Origin: Bryoerythrophyllum caledonicum
Lineage: Eukaryota; Streptophyta; Bryopsida; Pottiales; Pottiaceae
Assembly: GCA_963971425.1 (NCBI GenBank)
Contig: OZ020519.1
Location: 11,858,028 to 11,922,027, forward strand
DNA: 64,000 nt
Direction of reading: 5' to 3'
Shown here: positions 10,675 through 24,200 of the stretch, one piece after another
Position numbering within the stretch: the first letter of the stretch is position 1
How the letters are laid out: every line of letters begins with the position of its first letter
Program-made: the position numbers and the translations under genes
Notes under the pieces: model-generated
What the model was told of the DNA's origin: nothing
Seen by the model: only the letters and a program-made list of their open reading frames with translations
Database searches by the model: none

Positions 10675-12410
10675 TCAACGAAGCTGCAAATGATAAGAAT
10701 CAGGACGGAACAACGTCAACACCCTGCACTGAATTGGAGGTGAAGCATGGCACGGTCATATGCTTCTGTTCAAAATTAATGCATTTGCTTGATTTACGGG
10801 GGTTTCTGCTAAGAAATATATCTTGCCGTCAGGAGCGGATTCCCGTGCAACAAAGTAGATGGTGAAGATGGAAATTTACGAGATGCAGATTTCATTTTGA
10901 TAAATTGGAGTCCGGACATTTTATGACTTTTGCTTTAAGGTCGTTCCAAATCACAGGATATGAGCAGTAAGTTGAATAGAAATGAATTTAATTCAAGTCG
11001 TGGTTTGGTTCAGTTCATTAATGATAGTGAAATAAATATGTAATATGACGACGTTCGCGGAAAGGACTATGGGGATACCACAATAGAGTGAAACTGGCGG
11101 TTTGATCACTTTAAGGTGAACTAACTGAAAATCAGATTGGAAATGCCGGCTCCATTCATTTATGCTGGCAGGAGCTGGCAACTGCAGGTGGGGGCACAAA
11201 ATAATGAGCAATATTGTTGATTCAAGGTGGTATGAGAGTCCTCCAGGAATGACATAGCTTATGTCTTTCTTATGGAGGCAGAATATCAGAATCCATTCCA
11301 CATAGACTAACGAGGGTTATCTTCGCCGATGGGCCTCTTGCTATTATGAGAAGACGAAAGCAGAAGCTCTATTTTAGTGATCGGAAAACATTGATGAGAA
11401 GCAGAGTGAGAGGTGTTGCGATGGGGAAGTCCAAGGATTCCTTCGGTGAAACTTCAAAGAAATTGGACTTTGAAGTTCAGATTAGTGAAAATATGGAGAG
11501 GACTAGGCTCAGTGTATTTCCAGAATGTACCATTGGGAGCCGACATTTGTTAGAGGAAGCCAATGAACTTGCTGATTGTGAGCCAAATAAACCGCCCCTA
11601 ATGGGTGGCTTATCTTGAACACAAGACCCTACATATGGGATGCAGCCCCTTGTGCAAACATATTTTAACCATTCATACAAGCATGATGACCCAAGGCGTG
11701 GTCACTTAAGAGGGTTCGTTAATAATTAGTGATGTGATGGCTGAATTCAGCCTTAGGTTGAATCCAACCTTTAGACAAGCGTAAATTCCGCCTCAAAGCT
11801 TTGTTTCCAATGTTTTAAAGCTCCATTAGGTTCAACTTTGCCTTGTGAACTTGATTAGCACCTTAACCACCACTTCCAGGCCCAAGTGCGACCCTAACAG
11901 CAGCAACCAGCAGACAGGCTCCTCTTTTTATGTTAAAAGTTTAATTCTTGATTATCTTCGTGATTATGACTCCGTTTTTTACGTTTGTTTTTTGAAATCT
12001 TATTAGTTTTTCTTGCTTAACACGATGGCAGCCTTCAATTGATCATTTGACTCGACCCTGGACCTCCCAGCCAGCGACCAGCAGTGCACCTTCAACATAT
12101 GACTTTATTCAAGATCATGCACCACATTCCTACGCATGTATCACATTCATTCACACAAGAATCCACCCCAGCCTTACTAAGAGTGAGCCTCCAGCTGTGT
12201 TCACTTACTAATGGCGCTCTAATCGGTTATTTAGTTGAATATATAGCAAACCCTAATTCTACCATAAAATTGGCAGTGCTTCCGCGTGGTTTTTGTATTT
12301 AGAAAATTAGGGTTCAAGTCATACACATGGAATTGAAGAGGTTCGAGGGAGAAAAGAAAAGGGACTCCCTGATTTAATTCGGTTCACCCTCCATCCTTAG
12401 CCTTCGACTT
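10675..12410. other. No recognised gene
   Basis: Short ORFs on both strands (for example 11346-11618 plus and 10993-11301 minus) show no recognisable domain. The region probably includes the 5' flank of the transposase pseudogene and older repeats. Confidence 0.4.
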
Positions 12411-12480
12411 GCTTTGTCAGCTCGTGATCTTGCTCCTCTTGTTCAGCTCGTGATCTTGCTCCTCTTCTTGGTGCTCTTCA

Positions 12481-13125
12481 CTCCACAGCCCGTATCTTCG
12501 TCGTTACAACTCCGATTCGTACGTTCTTGATCTTGTTGGAAAGCCAACTCTCTAATCTATCTAGTCCTAAAATCTGAGCTTGATCGAACAAGAACTCTGC
12601 GACTGACAAGGGAAAATCTGAGGAGGCCAAGTGAGATCCGCCGCCGCTCCTCCGGCTGGTCGTCCTCGCTCCGCAGCTCGTATCTTCGTTGTCACAGCTC
12701 CGATCCGTACGTTCTTGATCTTGTTGGAAAGCCAACGCTCTAATCTATCTATTCCTAAAATCTTAGCTTGATTGGACAAGAACTCCGCTACAGACAAGAG
12801 AAAACCTGAGGCCGTACGAGATCCGCCACCGATCCTCCAGCTAGTCGTCCTCGCTTTGCCGCCCGTATCTTCGTCGTCACAGCTCCGATCCGCACTTTCT
12901 TGAGTTTGTTGGAAAGCCAACGTTCTAATCTATTTAGTCCTAAAATCTTAGCTTGATTGGACAAGAACTCCGCTACTGACAAGGGAAAACCTGAGGCCGT
13001 ACGAGATCCGCCACCGATCCTCCAGCTGGTTGTCCTCACTCCGCCGCCCGTATCTTCGTCGTCACAGCTCCGATCTGCACGTTCTTAGGCTTGTTGAAAA
13101 GCCAACGTTCTAATCTATCTACTCT
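12481..13125. repeat. Four-copy tandem array, period 185-189 bp
   Basis: The marker GTTGGAAAGCCAAC occurs at 12534, 12723 and 12908, with a variant at 13093 (spacings 189, 185, 185). Each unit also carries CCCGTATCTTCGTCGT and TCCTAAAATCTTAGCTTG. A separate short duplication of CAGCTCGTGATCTTGCTCCT lies just upstream at about 12418-12465. The small minus-strand ORFs here are repeat translations. Confidence 0.9.
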
Positions 13126-15748
13126 CTTATTTTCGCAACGATTGAATCAAATTCCAGCCCACTGGAGGGGGAAATCTGAACCCTACCTCTCTCTCTCCTT
13201 CCACACACCTCTCTCACTCCCACCTCCCACACTTCGAATGAGCGCCCTCCAAGGTGGTAACCCCAAGGCCCTTGCTCCCTTCTTTGTTCCCAAGGTCGTT
13301 CCCTTCGTCGTTCACAGCCGCCATTTTGGGTGGGCACATTAATGGTCACACTAAACAATAGTAACTAAAAAGCTAATAAATCACTAGCCACCCTTGCATT
13401 CAACACAAGTGGGTGTCCCTCTAACCAAGGAATATCTAAATCTAAACTTTGACTCCATGCCACATGTGTGTGCATGATCTCAATAAGTGAGCTATTAGCT
13501 AATTTTCAAAGGTGCAAAAATCTAATTTAACCTACCTAAATTGAATTCCCCTTGCTTGGGGTAATTCCTAATTTACTTAGTGATTGATGAGGATTCTTTT
13601 CCACTTCTTTTTGGACCTTTTTGACTGTTTTTTTTAAGGGCTTTTAACGCCCCATTCTTTTTTCTTTTCTCCTCACCATCCTCCTTCTTCTTCTCCCATT
13701 TTTTTGGTTTCGTGATTTCTTCATCGTGACCGAATACGGTCTACAACTCGATAGGAGGTAAATTCTTCCCCACCACTACTCATTTTAATTCTTTTCTAAT
13801 TTTCTTTTGTCTTTTTTCCCTTCTCTCTTTGCATTTCTTTTCTGGTTTATTCCCTTTTTTTTCTTCCTTTTTGGCTAACTACATAAATTCTGCGATTGCC
13901 CATAAATGGCTCCTCTTTTAGTGAGGGGAAAGGCCACTTGGCCATTTTAATCAAAAAACCACGAGCTAGTCCATGGGATAACCCATTTTCACCACTCATT
14001 AGCTTTAATGGACCCGACGTGAGGTCCATTCATCAACGTGAGCCGTTTTTGCGGCTCACACTGATGCAGAAATGAGTGAGGGTATTCAATCAGATCCGGA
14101 AGTGAGAGAAATGACAACTCAATCACGTATTTGAGTGAATGGATTATGTGAGCGGACTTCGTGAGTACATGAGATTAGAGATTGCTTAAGTGTGACTTGA
14201 GTTAATGATAAAGGAGCACTTTGTTGAGAGGGAGTTGTAGAGTGAGAGGCGATTTCCATTCTGTTGTATGCAGTAGAAAATTTGTGTTCAAAGTTCGTAC
14301 TGATATTCACACTAGCGGACGTCCGAGATCCAGAATTTTTTTAGTGAGTGAACTTGTATTGATACTACGGCGATAGACCTAATTCCAGAAGTTGTTTTAT
14401 GGACATCGCGACGAGATGAACGTTGTCATAGTTTGCAGAGTCAGTATTCCTCCGGAATGCACTCATTCATCACTAAGCACGTCCAAAGTAAACCACTCCG
14501 GTTTCGTTCCCACAGAGACCTATTTATCCTTTCAAACTTATCCAAAACCTAAAAGCTATCAAGCACCTATGTTCATTATTCTAATCCGAACAGAAACTGG
14601 ATCCGTAAACCGTAACTGGTTTCCGATACCTCTATCCGGAATATACCAGAGCAGGTTTCCGATATATTGTACATAGTGTTTACCGGAAAGGATTTCCGGT
14701 AAACCAGGTGGGTAGTTTGATATACCTCTGTTTCCCCTCAGAGCAACTTCCGGAAGGTTTAAACAAGTGACCGGAAGGCCACTGATCATGTTTTGTGTGA
14801 GTGGCCGGATTCCCCACTGCCTTGTGACTTTAAGTGGCTAGACACCCACTTTCCCGGAGTTTATAGTGTCCGGACATTCACTCTCTCCCTAATCTGCTCA
14901 CTGGAGATATGGTGTTGAGTCTAGACTTCACTCTCACGACATCCGGAAGGCCTTCCGGATGCGGTCACGCAAAGGTAAGTCCGGACTACAACGACGTTCC
15001 GGCGGTACATTTGCTGCACTATGAAGATAGGGGTGTAGTTTCACTTGGGAGGATTCCTTCTAGACTCACATAACAGGTTCTACCTATCGTGGGGGTAGAC
15101 TCCGGCTCTGGGACCGGAATCCGGGTTCACACGGACTATTCCGTGCCCTAGAGACTACCAGGAACACCTCTGCAATAGATCTCTTCCCCTCCTGGTTCTT
15201 CCGGACTTCTGAAGGTGACCAGGAACACCTCTGCAACCTCCTCCTTTGATTCCGGACACTCCCCTGCTGAAGATCCACGCCGGTTCACTCCATAGATTAA
15301 CAAAACAGCCTTCTCTTCAAAGAAACTTGTGCAAAACGTACTACAGCAACGGACCTTGTACCTTACGAAGAACAACTTTCGTCACCCAAACTAGGTAGCA
15401 AATCTAGTGATAGCTCCGGAATATATTCAGTCATAAAGGAAAAAAAACAAGATCCTGAGTTGAGAAAACTCAATAAACTAAGTACTAGGAAATCAACCTG
15501 ATCACCGCACTACCCTGTTTGCGAGAAATCTGGAAAATCTAATCTAGAAAATCTTATCCCCAAAAGGTCCGGGATTTAAAACCTGAGATCCGAAAATTAT
15601 GGATCTCATATCCGAGTTTTCCGCCGGCCACAATTCTAAATGTCCGGTTTGCCAGTCAGCTCGGTAGCCGGGTGCAATTTGGAGCCTCATCGATAATCGC
15701 TACGACAAATCTGATGACCGGAACTAACTAACCTTCTAATAAAACTAA
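13126..15748. other. Noncoding, CCGG-rich in its second half
   Basis: No gene was recognised. From about 14440 onward TCCGG/CCGGA is strikingly frequent, for example ACATCCGGAAGGCCTTCCGG near 14940. A 20-base direct repeat (ACCAGGAACACCTCTGCAA) lies near 15160 and 15219. The region is downstream of the coiled-coil ORF copy at 15749-16860 and may be the 3' part of the same element. Confidence 0.4.
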
Positions 15749-16860
15749 CTACGGAGTCCTTTTATTCCGTCCACTCCGGCGCATCGGAGATGCTCCCACG
15801 GTCTGCCTTCTGCCGCCTACCTTGTCCGGAGTTGGATCCGGTACCGCTCCACTTCCGGAAGCTGGTGATTCCGGCTCCGATCGTTCGGTGGAAGCCGCCG
15901 CCTGCGTGCCCTTGTCTGCTGTACCGGTGGTAGTCCCTTCTGCTGTCTTGGGGCTGGCGGCAACATCCGGATAGCCTCGGGACATGGGAGAAGTAGTCTT
16001 ACGGCGACCGGAGGTCGGTGGAGAGAGAGGAATCCGGAAGCCAAGAGACTGCTCTTGGAATAGCGCTGAAGGGAGAGGGGTCTTCCTGGAAGTCACTGGA
16101 CTGTTGGGAGGGACCCTACCCTGGGGTCCAGGAGGATTCGTTTCCGGAATTGCCATCGGCTCCTCCATCGGTTCCTTACCCTTCCCCAAGGGTTCCGGTG
16201 CCTGCTGTGATGGTCCGGTCGCCTCCGGGGAAGATGTAAGGTCGATGGTGGGGTTGGCCGCCATCGGCTTCTCCGGCATGACAGAACTGGCTACGTTGTT
16301 CGCCAGTAGTTGCATCTGTCCCCACGTCTTCTCCATCTTCCGGGCGTGGTCTAGAAGGAAACGGATGACCTGACCCCGGTTTGCTTCACCTCCTTTCTCT
16401 AGGTACTCTGTGAAGAGAATACTCCGGTTGACAGTGTCAACCGGAAAACTCAACGCTTCTCGTACCTCACCAAGGGCTTGAGCTGATGCGGCTGTCTTCG
16501 CTTCTGCTGCTTCCCGGAATACTTGGGCTTCTTCGAGAGCTGCATCTGCCTTCGACAGGTCCTGCTGCATCTTCGCCCGGGCATGCAAAAGGATCCGGTG
16601 TTGGGCTTCCATCTGCTCTAACCGGAAATCGCTCTCCCCCAGCGTCTTCAAGCGAGGTAGGATCTCCTCTGAGCTCTCCACCCGGAGCTCCCCCATGCCG
16701 CTGCCATCAGGCCGGAACAGCCCATGATGTCCAGGAAATCGAATAGAGTATGCATATCTCGGTCGGCAACCGGGTACTCCGGTATCACCCTGACGATGGG
16801 TGGTCCCCCGGTGGCAGCGCTCTTCACCTTCTCCTGTTTCCCGGATCGCTCGCTGGCCAT
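15749..16860 (-). pseudogene. Coiled-coil ORF family, internally deleted copy
   Basis: The frame from 16860 begins MASERSGKQEKVKSAATG and continues to a segment ending VIPEYP...FLDIMGCSGLM. This aligns by eye with the start of the longer paralogue at 37977-39965 (MAS..., VIPKDP..., LLRMGCLSLM). At about 16690 the similarity jumps, with a change of frame, to a coiled-coil region (EEILPRLKTLGESDFRLEQM...), a block EALSFPVDTVN matching EALRFPADVVL of the paralogue, then a Pro/Ser-rich tail ending in basic RRSGRNKRTP. The middle domain of the paralogue is therefore missing here. The family is unrecognised. It is probably transposon-borne because two copies occur among mobile DNA and both are damaged. 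Confidence 0.55.
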
Positions 16861-17062
16861 AGCGCTCCTCCGTCAGCCTCCGATCGTACCTGCACGCACT
16901 GACCTCACAAGAGCTCTCTAGTACTGCCGGATGCTGGAGGGGCAACCGGCTGAGAAACCTGTAGAAAGACTAAGGGAGGGAAAAATCGAAAAGAGCCGGG
17001 AGGAAGAGAAGCAGAAAGGAAGGAGGGAGGGGAATAACTGTTTTGGCTATTCCCCGTCGGTT

Positions 17063-17080
17063 GGCCTTCTTATAACGGCC
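17063..17080 (-). promoter_or_regulatory. TATA-like motif in an imperfect palindrome
   Basis: The minus strand reads GGCCGTTATAAGAAGGCC, about 200 bases upstream of the ATG at 16860. A comparable perfect palindrome, GGCTTTTATAAAAGCC, lies upstream of the paralogue at 40999-41014. The shared layout supports a core promoter role. Function is inferred. Confidence 0.45.
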
Positions 17081-17095
17081 CCAAAGTACAGGATT

Positions 17096-17126
17096 CACTA
17101 GTAGAATCTGGTGTTTTTACGACTGC
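17096..17126 (+). repeat. Left terminal inverted repeat of the 20-kb CACTA element
   Basis: CACTAGTAG is followed after a short gap by TGGTG and then TACGACTGC. The right end in complement has the same order: CACTAGTAG, TGGGG, TACAACTGC. The first nine bases match exactly. Confidence 0.8.
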
Positions 17127-18210
17127 CACTTTACAACTGCAAAACAGTCGTTTTTGACCTGAAACAACTTCTATACAACTGCTGCAGTTGTAAAACTGGA
17201 GCAGTTGTCTTTGAGTCATCCCGTAGTCCTGCCGCAGTTATTTGTGTGCAGTCATATTTTTACGACTTGAAACTTTCCATCCACTCGAAAATCATCCTCT
17301 GCCCTTCAAAAATTTCACAACCTCAACCCCCTCGCCCTTCTTTTTCTTCTGTGGCAAGAAATCTTTTGCACGGTTCCCAATGTTGTATTAAATTTTCACT
17401 GACACATGATTGTCAGAGCGGTCTAGTTGTGCCAAGTGTCATGATTTCATAGGAGTAGAATTCATTTTTAATGTTTTTTTAAAATGTTAACCACGCTGTA
17501 AGAGTAGTGACGTAGTTGTCCCGCAGTTGACCAGCAGTTGTATTATCATAAAAATTGAGTTGTCTCCCAGTTGTCCCACAGTTGCACAACAATTTTATTA
17601 TCAAACAATGACAATTGTGACCCAGTTGTGAAATAGTCGTGAAGAAGTTGTGTAACGGTTTTCAAAAGTAATTCCACAAATTCATTGCAGTTGCAAGATA
17701 TTAATCATCAGTTGTTTATGGGTTGTGCTGTAGTCGTTTGTAAGTTCTGCACTAGTCGATAAGTGTTGCCTTCAAGCTTAAATAACATTATGACAGTGAT
17801 GCAAACAACTACATTACAACAACAAATTCAAGCATCTTTCAATTACGACTGCCAAAAGAGTTCGTTGTCACATTCAAACATGCGTCTCAAGATTGAAGCA
17901 GTTGCAAAGACCTTGTATGTTAGTTGCATCGCAGTGGTGATGAAAAACACAAATTAATGCAACAGTTGCAACATAGTTGCATTTTACTCAATGTGCACCA
18001 CACATACACTTGCATTTGAGTAGCAATGCAGTTGCAACACAGTTACTGCTAGTACACTGTGCAGTTACAATGTAGTCCTTATACAGTTGCATATCACATG
18101 AAACCAACCACTAACTGAGTTGCATTGTAGTCGCATATTAGTTGCAAGCGCCCTATCCACACTTCCAAACAACTACAGCAGAGTGAACTCCAGACTACGA
18201 ATAAAAAAGA
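17127..18210. repeat. Left subterminal repeat region of the CACTA element
   Basis: Dozens of CAGTTGTA, CAGTTGCA, AGTCGT and complementary CAACTAC words occur on both strands. Subterminal repeats of this kind bind the TNPA-type protein in En/Spm. No gene lies here. The small ORFs follow repeat content. Confidence 0.75.
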
Positions 18211-18213
18211 GTG

Positions 18214-21200
18214 TCAAATAAATACCTTCATAAACTTGGCCTCCCATAAGGTGTTACCCTTTACCACGTCCTTCACCAAGAACTGTTCGGCGTCTTCATT
18301 TGGCTCCATCAACAGCACGTCCCCATACAAGGCCTTGCTCACATCCACTTTGCACCATCCCTCTTTGATGGTGTGAAAGTGAACCATCCCTCCTGCAAGC
18401 CCACTCACATTTCCAACTGCAACATGCTGTTTTCTACCTTTGGGATTGAGAAGCCAAACCTTCTGCCCCAAACAAAACTGCAACCAAATGATACAACAAG
18501 TCAACTAATTGCTCCAATAACACCTCAAACAACATGTAAGTTAAAAAGATGTCTTAATTATCTTTTGCAAGGAATGGTTGCGGACCTTCTTCGTTGCACT
18601 AGTACTAAGGCTTTGAAGCCTAGCCCCTCTTCTCTCCTGCAATGCCATCAATGACAATAGTTACTTGAGAATTATTCAAGAGCAAAGCAATAGAAGATAC
18701 TACGCTACTAAGAACACTTCAATGACCAAACTCACCTTGACAACTTCAGAAACAACCTTAGCTGATTTCCTAGGGCTCCTCCTCTTTAATGCAGCGGTCT
18801 GCGTAGCAGACTCCTACACAAACAACCAAACATCATGAAAACTTACATCACCTTAAACTTCAGATCATCAACACCTTCACAAGTAACAACCCCATTCAGA
18901 AGCACCACTCCTTTAGGGTTACTCACACAACTACAATACAACTACAACACAACTAGAACACAACTACATCCCAAAACACTACTGCAAATTTAAGTACACA
19001 AAGTCATAAAGTAATTCAAACAACTACCTCACAACTTCCATACAACTGTTCATGTTACATAAGAATACTCATAAATTTTAAGAACGACTGCGACACAACT
19101 ATAAAATTGGATGCCCTATTGAGAACAAAACATACACATGACATACAACATATCTGATTTCACACCAACTCGTACGCTTCCAGCAATTAGTACACCATCT
19201 ACTAACATGACCCAATAGGCTCTACAAATAAAGAGCAACCCTAACCTCTTGAGAGCAAGGCACATTCTCCTTTCCAAGGAGTTTGCCATCTCTTTGAGTG
19301 ACAATAAATGCATCACCCTTCGGGCCACCTTCCTCCGGCAAGCTTGAACACAAAACCGCTCTGTCCATCGTATACGGATCCTCCACATCTCCTGAAACAT
19401 GCTCCACAGCTGCCGTGACAGCCTCCACTAGTGCAGGAGCTACAATGCCCTCCACGACTGGTACTACTTCAACAATAGAATCAGGTGCCTTCACTTCCAC
19501 AGCAACCGCCCCTGTTGACACTGTCAATTTGGTAGCCACAGGGTCCACAATACCATCCTCTACAACAACTGCCTTGGGGAACAACATAGCACTCCCACCC
19601 ACTGCATCCAACCGATCATAAATACTAGTTATCATGACCTTCATCTCCTTATTGGACGAGACAGAAGATGCAACGGCAATGTTGGTTGCCTCAATCATTT
19701 CAAACATCTGCGCAAACTTTTTGTCATACTCAACAAACTTGCCCTCGATGTTTGCCACCCTGATAGAAAGAGCATCGGAAACAACCTGCAAGCCAAAACA
19801 AATAAATGAGGACCTTAACAAACCACTCAAAGAAGAATATGCTGAATCTCTAAAATCAAACAAATTTAACATAGAATGGAGCCCTAAAGGCCCCACATCA
19901 AACATATGCACAAATGCAAAGCCTCTCCACAAAAATCAAAATTTCTCTATCATAAAATGGGGCCCTAAAGGGCTGAACTCACACATACATTACATAGGAT
20001 ATGCCCACACAAAATGGAGGTATATAAAATATAAAATGGGGCCTTCAAAGCCCCAACTCAGTAAGACATGAAATTTGAGTATAAATTATCTTACCGAGGA
20101 CGGTTGCGTATCGTCATCTGATCCCTCCATGGCATCTTCTGCTGCATCAATGACCTTTCGGCGCTTCTGCATCAGCTAACAAATGCTTTGTTCAGATTTT
20201 GAAGTGTTGCATAATTGAATTAGTTCTTATAATAGACCCTCATGCAATTCATTGGAGAGATGGACTTACAGCTCTTTTTTCAGGTGCCTTCCCTTTTCGG
20301 CCGCTACTGGAGACTTGGGAGACTTTACTTCGAGCAAGGGCCATCTTCTGCGCCTTCAACTTCTGTTCTTCTTGATCCCAATGCTCCATCATTCGCTGCC
20401 ACTGGTCAGGCTGGATGTTGTAAGGGCAATCTACCTTGCCCTTGAGCCACTTTCCTTTCAGAGTATTGCGGGTTGTCTTCATGTATCTAGAAATTGCGCT
20501 TTTGAATTTCCCATTGCTCAACGGTTTAGGGACGTAGTTGAACTCCTTGTCCAACTCCGTTTTCAGCCTCAAAACCGCCGTGGAATCCTGATGTTCGAAA
20601 ACAATAATACTCATGTCTAGAGTGCGAGGCACAGCCACTCTAACTGCCGCATCCCAGGCACTCTTTGCATGACAGCTACCGTCAATCTCACCGGTCACTT
20701 TTAGAATGTGTAGATTGTACGGCTTCACCCCATGAGAACGGCGCTCCAACGCCTCTTCATCCATATCGATACGCTCCTGACGACGACATCCCCTATGAAT
20801 TCCCTTGTACAATCCATCTTCAGTGCCATTGCTAGATGGACCCGACCCCTGAAATTTACTGAACGTCCCATAAGTGACGTTCAGAAACTTCAGATAAGGA
20901 TCCAAGGCACTGAACCCTTCATCAACACTCGGCAAGACCTCCTTCCCCAGCCTTTGACGTGACTTGCACCCCACGCCAACGTCTCTAGAGTCCACGTCTT
21001 TCTCTTCAATTGCCAAGGACCACATCAAGAGTCAAAATAACTTCCGCAAATATAAATCCACTAAAAAAATAATGTCAGTGCAAACCAATAACGACTATCA
21101 AGGCACGTTGAAACAAAAGTAGGTCATGGTAATGCTGCATTACAAGCTTTCATTATAGAAACTTAAATTCAATCCTTCATTCTCCTTTTCGTATCAGCAT

Positions 21201-24200
21201 CTTTTGACAAACCAGGGAGGCCTCCACCACAAAATAATCACTGATCATCATTTGTCCACATTAAATCTATGCAAGAGAAAACCACCGCAAAATTCACCTG
21301 TCCCATGCTCCAAAACTTGTCCTCTTTGTACTTGTAATCCTAACACATTAGAAAGTCAGCAACGTACATACTTTATGCCATCATGCATTTGACAAAAGCC
21401 ATGTGGTTAAGCATTCCTACTACAACCAATCCCCAAGCAAAAAGTTTAAAAAAAAAACAGTAAACTAAGAACACGCACAATACATCAAACTAAATGCACA
21501 GTGGTATCCAACATAACTGCACAGCTGATGGACAACTATCAACCAAGCTAATGGACTCGAACTCTGGTTGAATCTCCAGCAGTGTAATTCTAGACTTGGA
21601 ATCTGCCATTCAACTTTCGTTTCAATTATGTATCCCTCCTCTTCATCGTGAGTGCAAACAATTTCCTGCCGCAAGGAAACTTAAGCTTGACCCTATGCAA
21701 GTCTACCGTATCTGGGGGATGGAAATCGCTAGTGATTCTTGAAGACGTCCTCAAGTTTATTGATCCTCCTCTCACTGTTAGAAATCGATGCAACTAAAGT
21801 TTGTACAGACTTTCTCCGACTTGGACAAGTCTCGACTTGGCTGTGCGCGAACAAGTTCATACATGGAGCCAAGTCCTTGCTTACTACTGATGATCTTTAT
21901 GAGTGCTTAATAAAGATAGTGACCAAGGTCAAGCTTACCAGGCCGCGAAGAAGATGCTGGTTAGCGTCAGTCATGAATTTTTGTTGGCAAGTACTACACT
22001 GACAGCTTCTGCAACGTGCTCAAACATCATTTCATCGATGATCACGTACCAGACTATGATCAGGCCCTCATAGAAGAGACACGTATTCAGAACGTTCCAC
22101 CAAAGGGATTCCAAGAAAAAAATCAGAAAAAAGACCAAAACTGGAAGTTCTATTTCTTTGGATTGGAACGTAGCCAGAAGCTTCTTCGAACAACCTCAAG
22201 AGCGGCGCTTTGTACCTTTTTGGCAAGGGTATGTGTAGTTTTGCACCGCCTCTCAGGCTCTCCCTCCTGTTTCGAGACGTAAAATATCACAAGTGCTAAT
22301 TCACAGGCAGTCACTTGATCCCGAGAATGGACATGGCGTTCCAGCAGCTCAAAGCTGTCTGTGCAGAAACTGTTGGCACCACCCTTGACCGGGTCGCGAA
22401 AACCTCGCCAGCACCTGCTAGCTCAGTGACTTTGTCTCTGTCTTTGCGCTAGAGTTCGCAACAAGTCGGACAGTCCTACAGCTACTAATCAACCAGTCTA
22501 AAATAACGGAGCCCGATTCTGGAATTCAAACAGCTTGAAATATAGCGGTGCATCTCCGATTGTTAACTCTTAACAAAATCCGGTCTCGATGTACTGTACA
22601 TGAAAAACCACAAAGTTTTCCAACACTGTGTATCATCGTGATGCCGTACCAGTGGCCCCACGCCTACTTGTGTTCTAGACCGGGTCCATCCGGCAGCGGT
22701 CTACTCTCCCGCGACAAGCTTGACATTCTCTTCGCGTGCGTTACACTTTATTGGACGTCTGGAATTCCCCAAATTCTCCACGAGAATAGAGTGACTACAC
22801 GGCTCTGTGAGAGTACTCGTGCATGTACAGGACGTGCATGCACAGTGCGAGAGTACTCGTGCATGCACAGTGCGAGAGTACTCGTGCATGCACAGTGCGA
22901 GAGTACTCGTGCATGCACAGTGCGAGAGTACTCGTGCATGCACAGTGCGAGAGTACTCGTGCATGCACAGTGCGAGAGTACTCGTGCATGCACAGTGCGA
23001 GAGTACTCGTGCATGCACAGACGTGCATGTACAGAGAGGGCATCATGACGACGTACTTCATGAACCGGGATACGAGCTGTTTGAATTCCAGAATCGATTC
23101 CTGTACTCGATTCTAACAAATCGGGTCTTTCTTCTAGCGGGCGCCGAAGACTTCATCCCCGCGAACCTAGTGTGCGAGCCATTCGAGGGCTCCTCCTGGC
23201 GCGGCTTCGCCAACATCTACGACAGGTTCCAGACCAACGTGATGGACCCGGAGCATCTCGACACCACCAGAGGTGGCATCTTCACGTCGCATCCGCATTC
23301 TTGACCTGGAACCTGTAAATCTACCCAGAGCCGCGTGCATTTTCTAGACTTCTTGTCGAACGATCACGTCGGCGTGGAGCTGGACCTAACTATGTCCACC
23401 GGATCAGCCGATCAGGCAACGCCAACAGAGGAAGTTATCAAAACCCCTAGTGAGCTTACTTTGGATCTTACCATATCCACTAGATGAACTGATTTTTATA
23501 GAGAGAAAGTGCTAATAAGTTCCTGGAGGGTTTTCGTCAATGGTCATAATACTAGAATCGGCATTATGCTTCGACTTGGTTGGGGAGTTGGAGCATAATT
23601 CGGATTCTTCATTCTGGTCATTGAACGAGAATGAGCCTCTGTTTGGGTGAACTGTGAGTTCAATATATTAAATGGTTGATTTCTTTCAAGCTTGCTTTTG
23701 AAATACTGGATGCCTGATTACGCTTTCCTAATTATCACAGTTTAATTTAACCTACTATGTCCTGCAGCTCTGCACGTCGACGTGCAGAGCTGGATGGGCA
23801 CACCAAAGTCGCGGTTCTACTGCAACGAGGAGCAAGAAAGCTAAAACTACGTCATTTAATGTACCCTAACGAGATGCACTACTACATCCCCAAGCTCTTC
23901 ACGCTGCAGCTCTGCACGTCGACGTGCAGAGCTCGATGGGCACACCGAAGTCGCGGTTCTACTGCGACGTGGAGCAGGAAAGCTACAACAACGTCAATTT
24001 AATGTACCTCACCGAGATGCACTACTACATCCCCAAGCTCTTCACGGTGCCGTCAATTCCGACCCGTTCTAGAAGCGCTCTTCCAAGACCAAATGGCGCT
24101 CACGTCAGTGCTCCGCAAAGTGATGCTCCTAGCGGACGAAGTCTGGTCTGGACTGAAGCAAATGGAGGACGTCTACTTCGAGGATCGATCCGATCAAAGC

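Noticed and set aside
22548-23304. ORFs of 88-166 codons in all six frames
   Set aside because: They are translations of the 25-bp minisatellite, which happens to lack stops in every frame.
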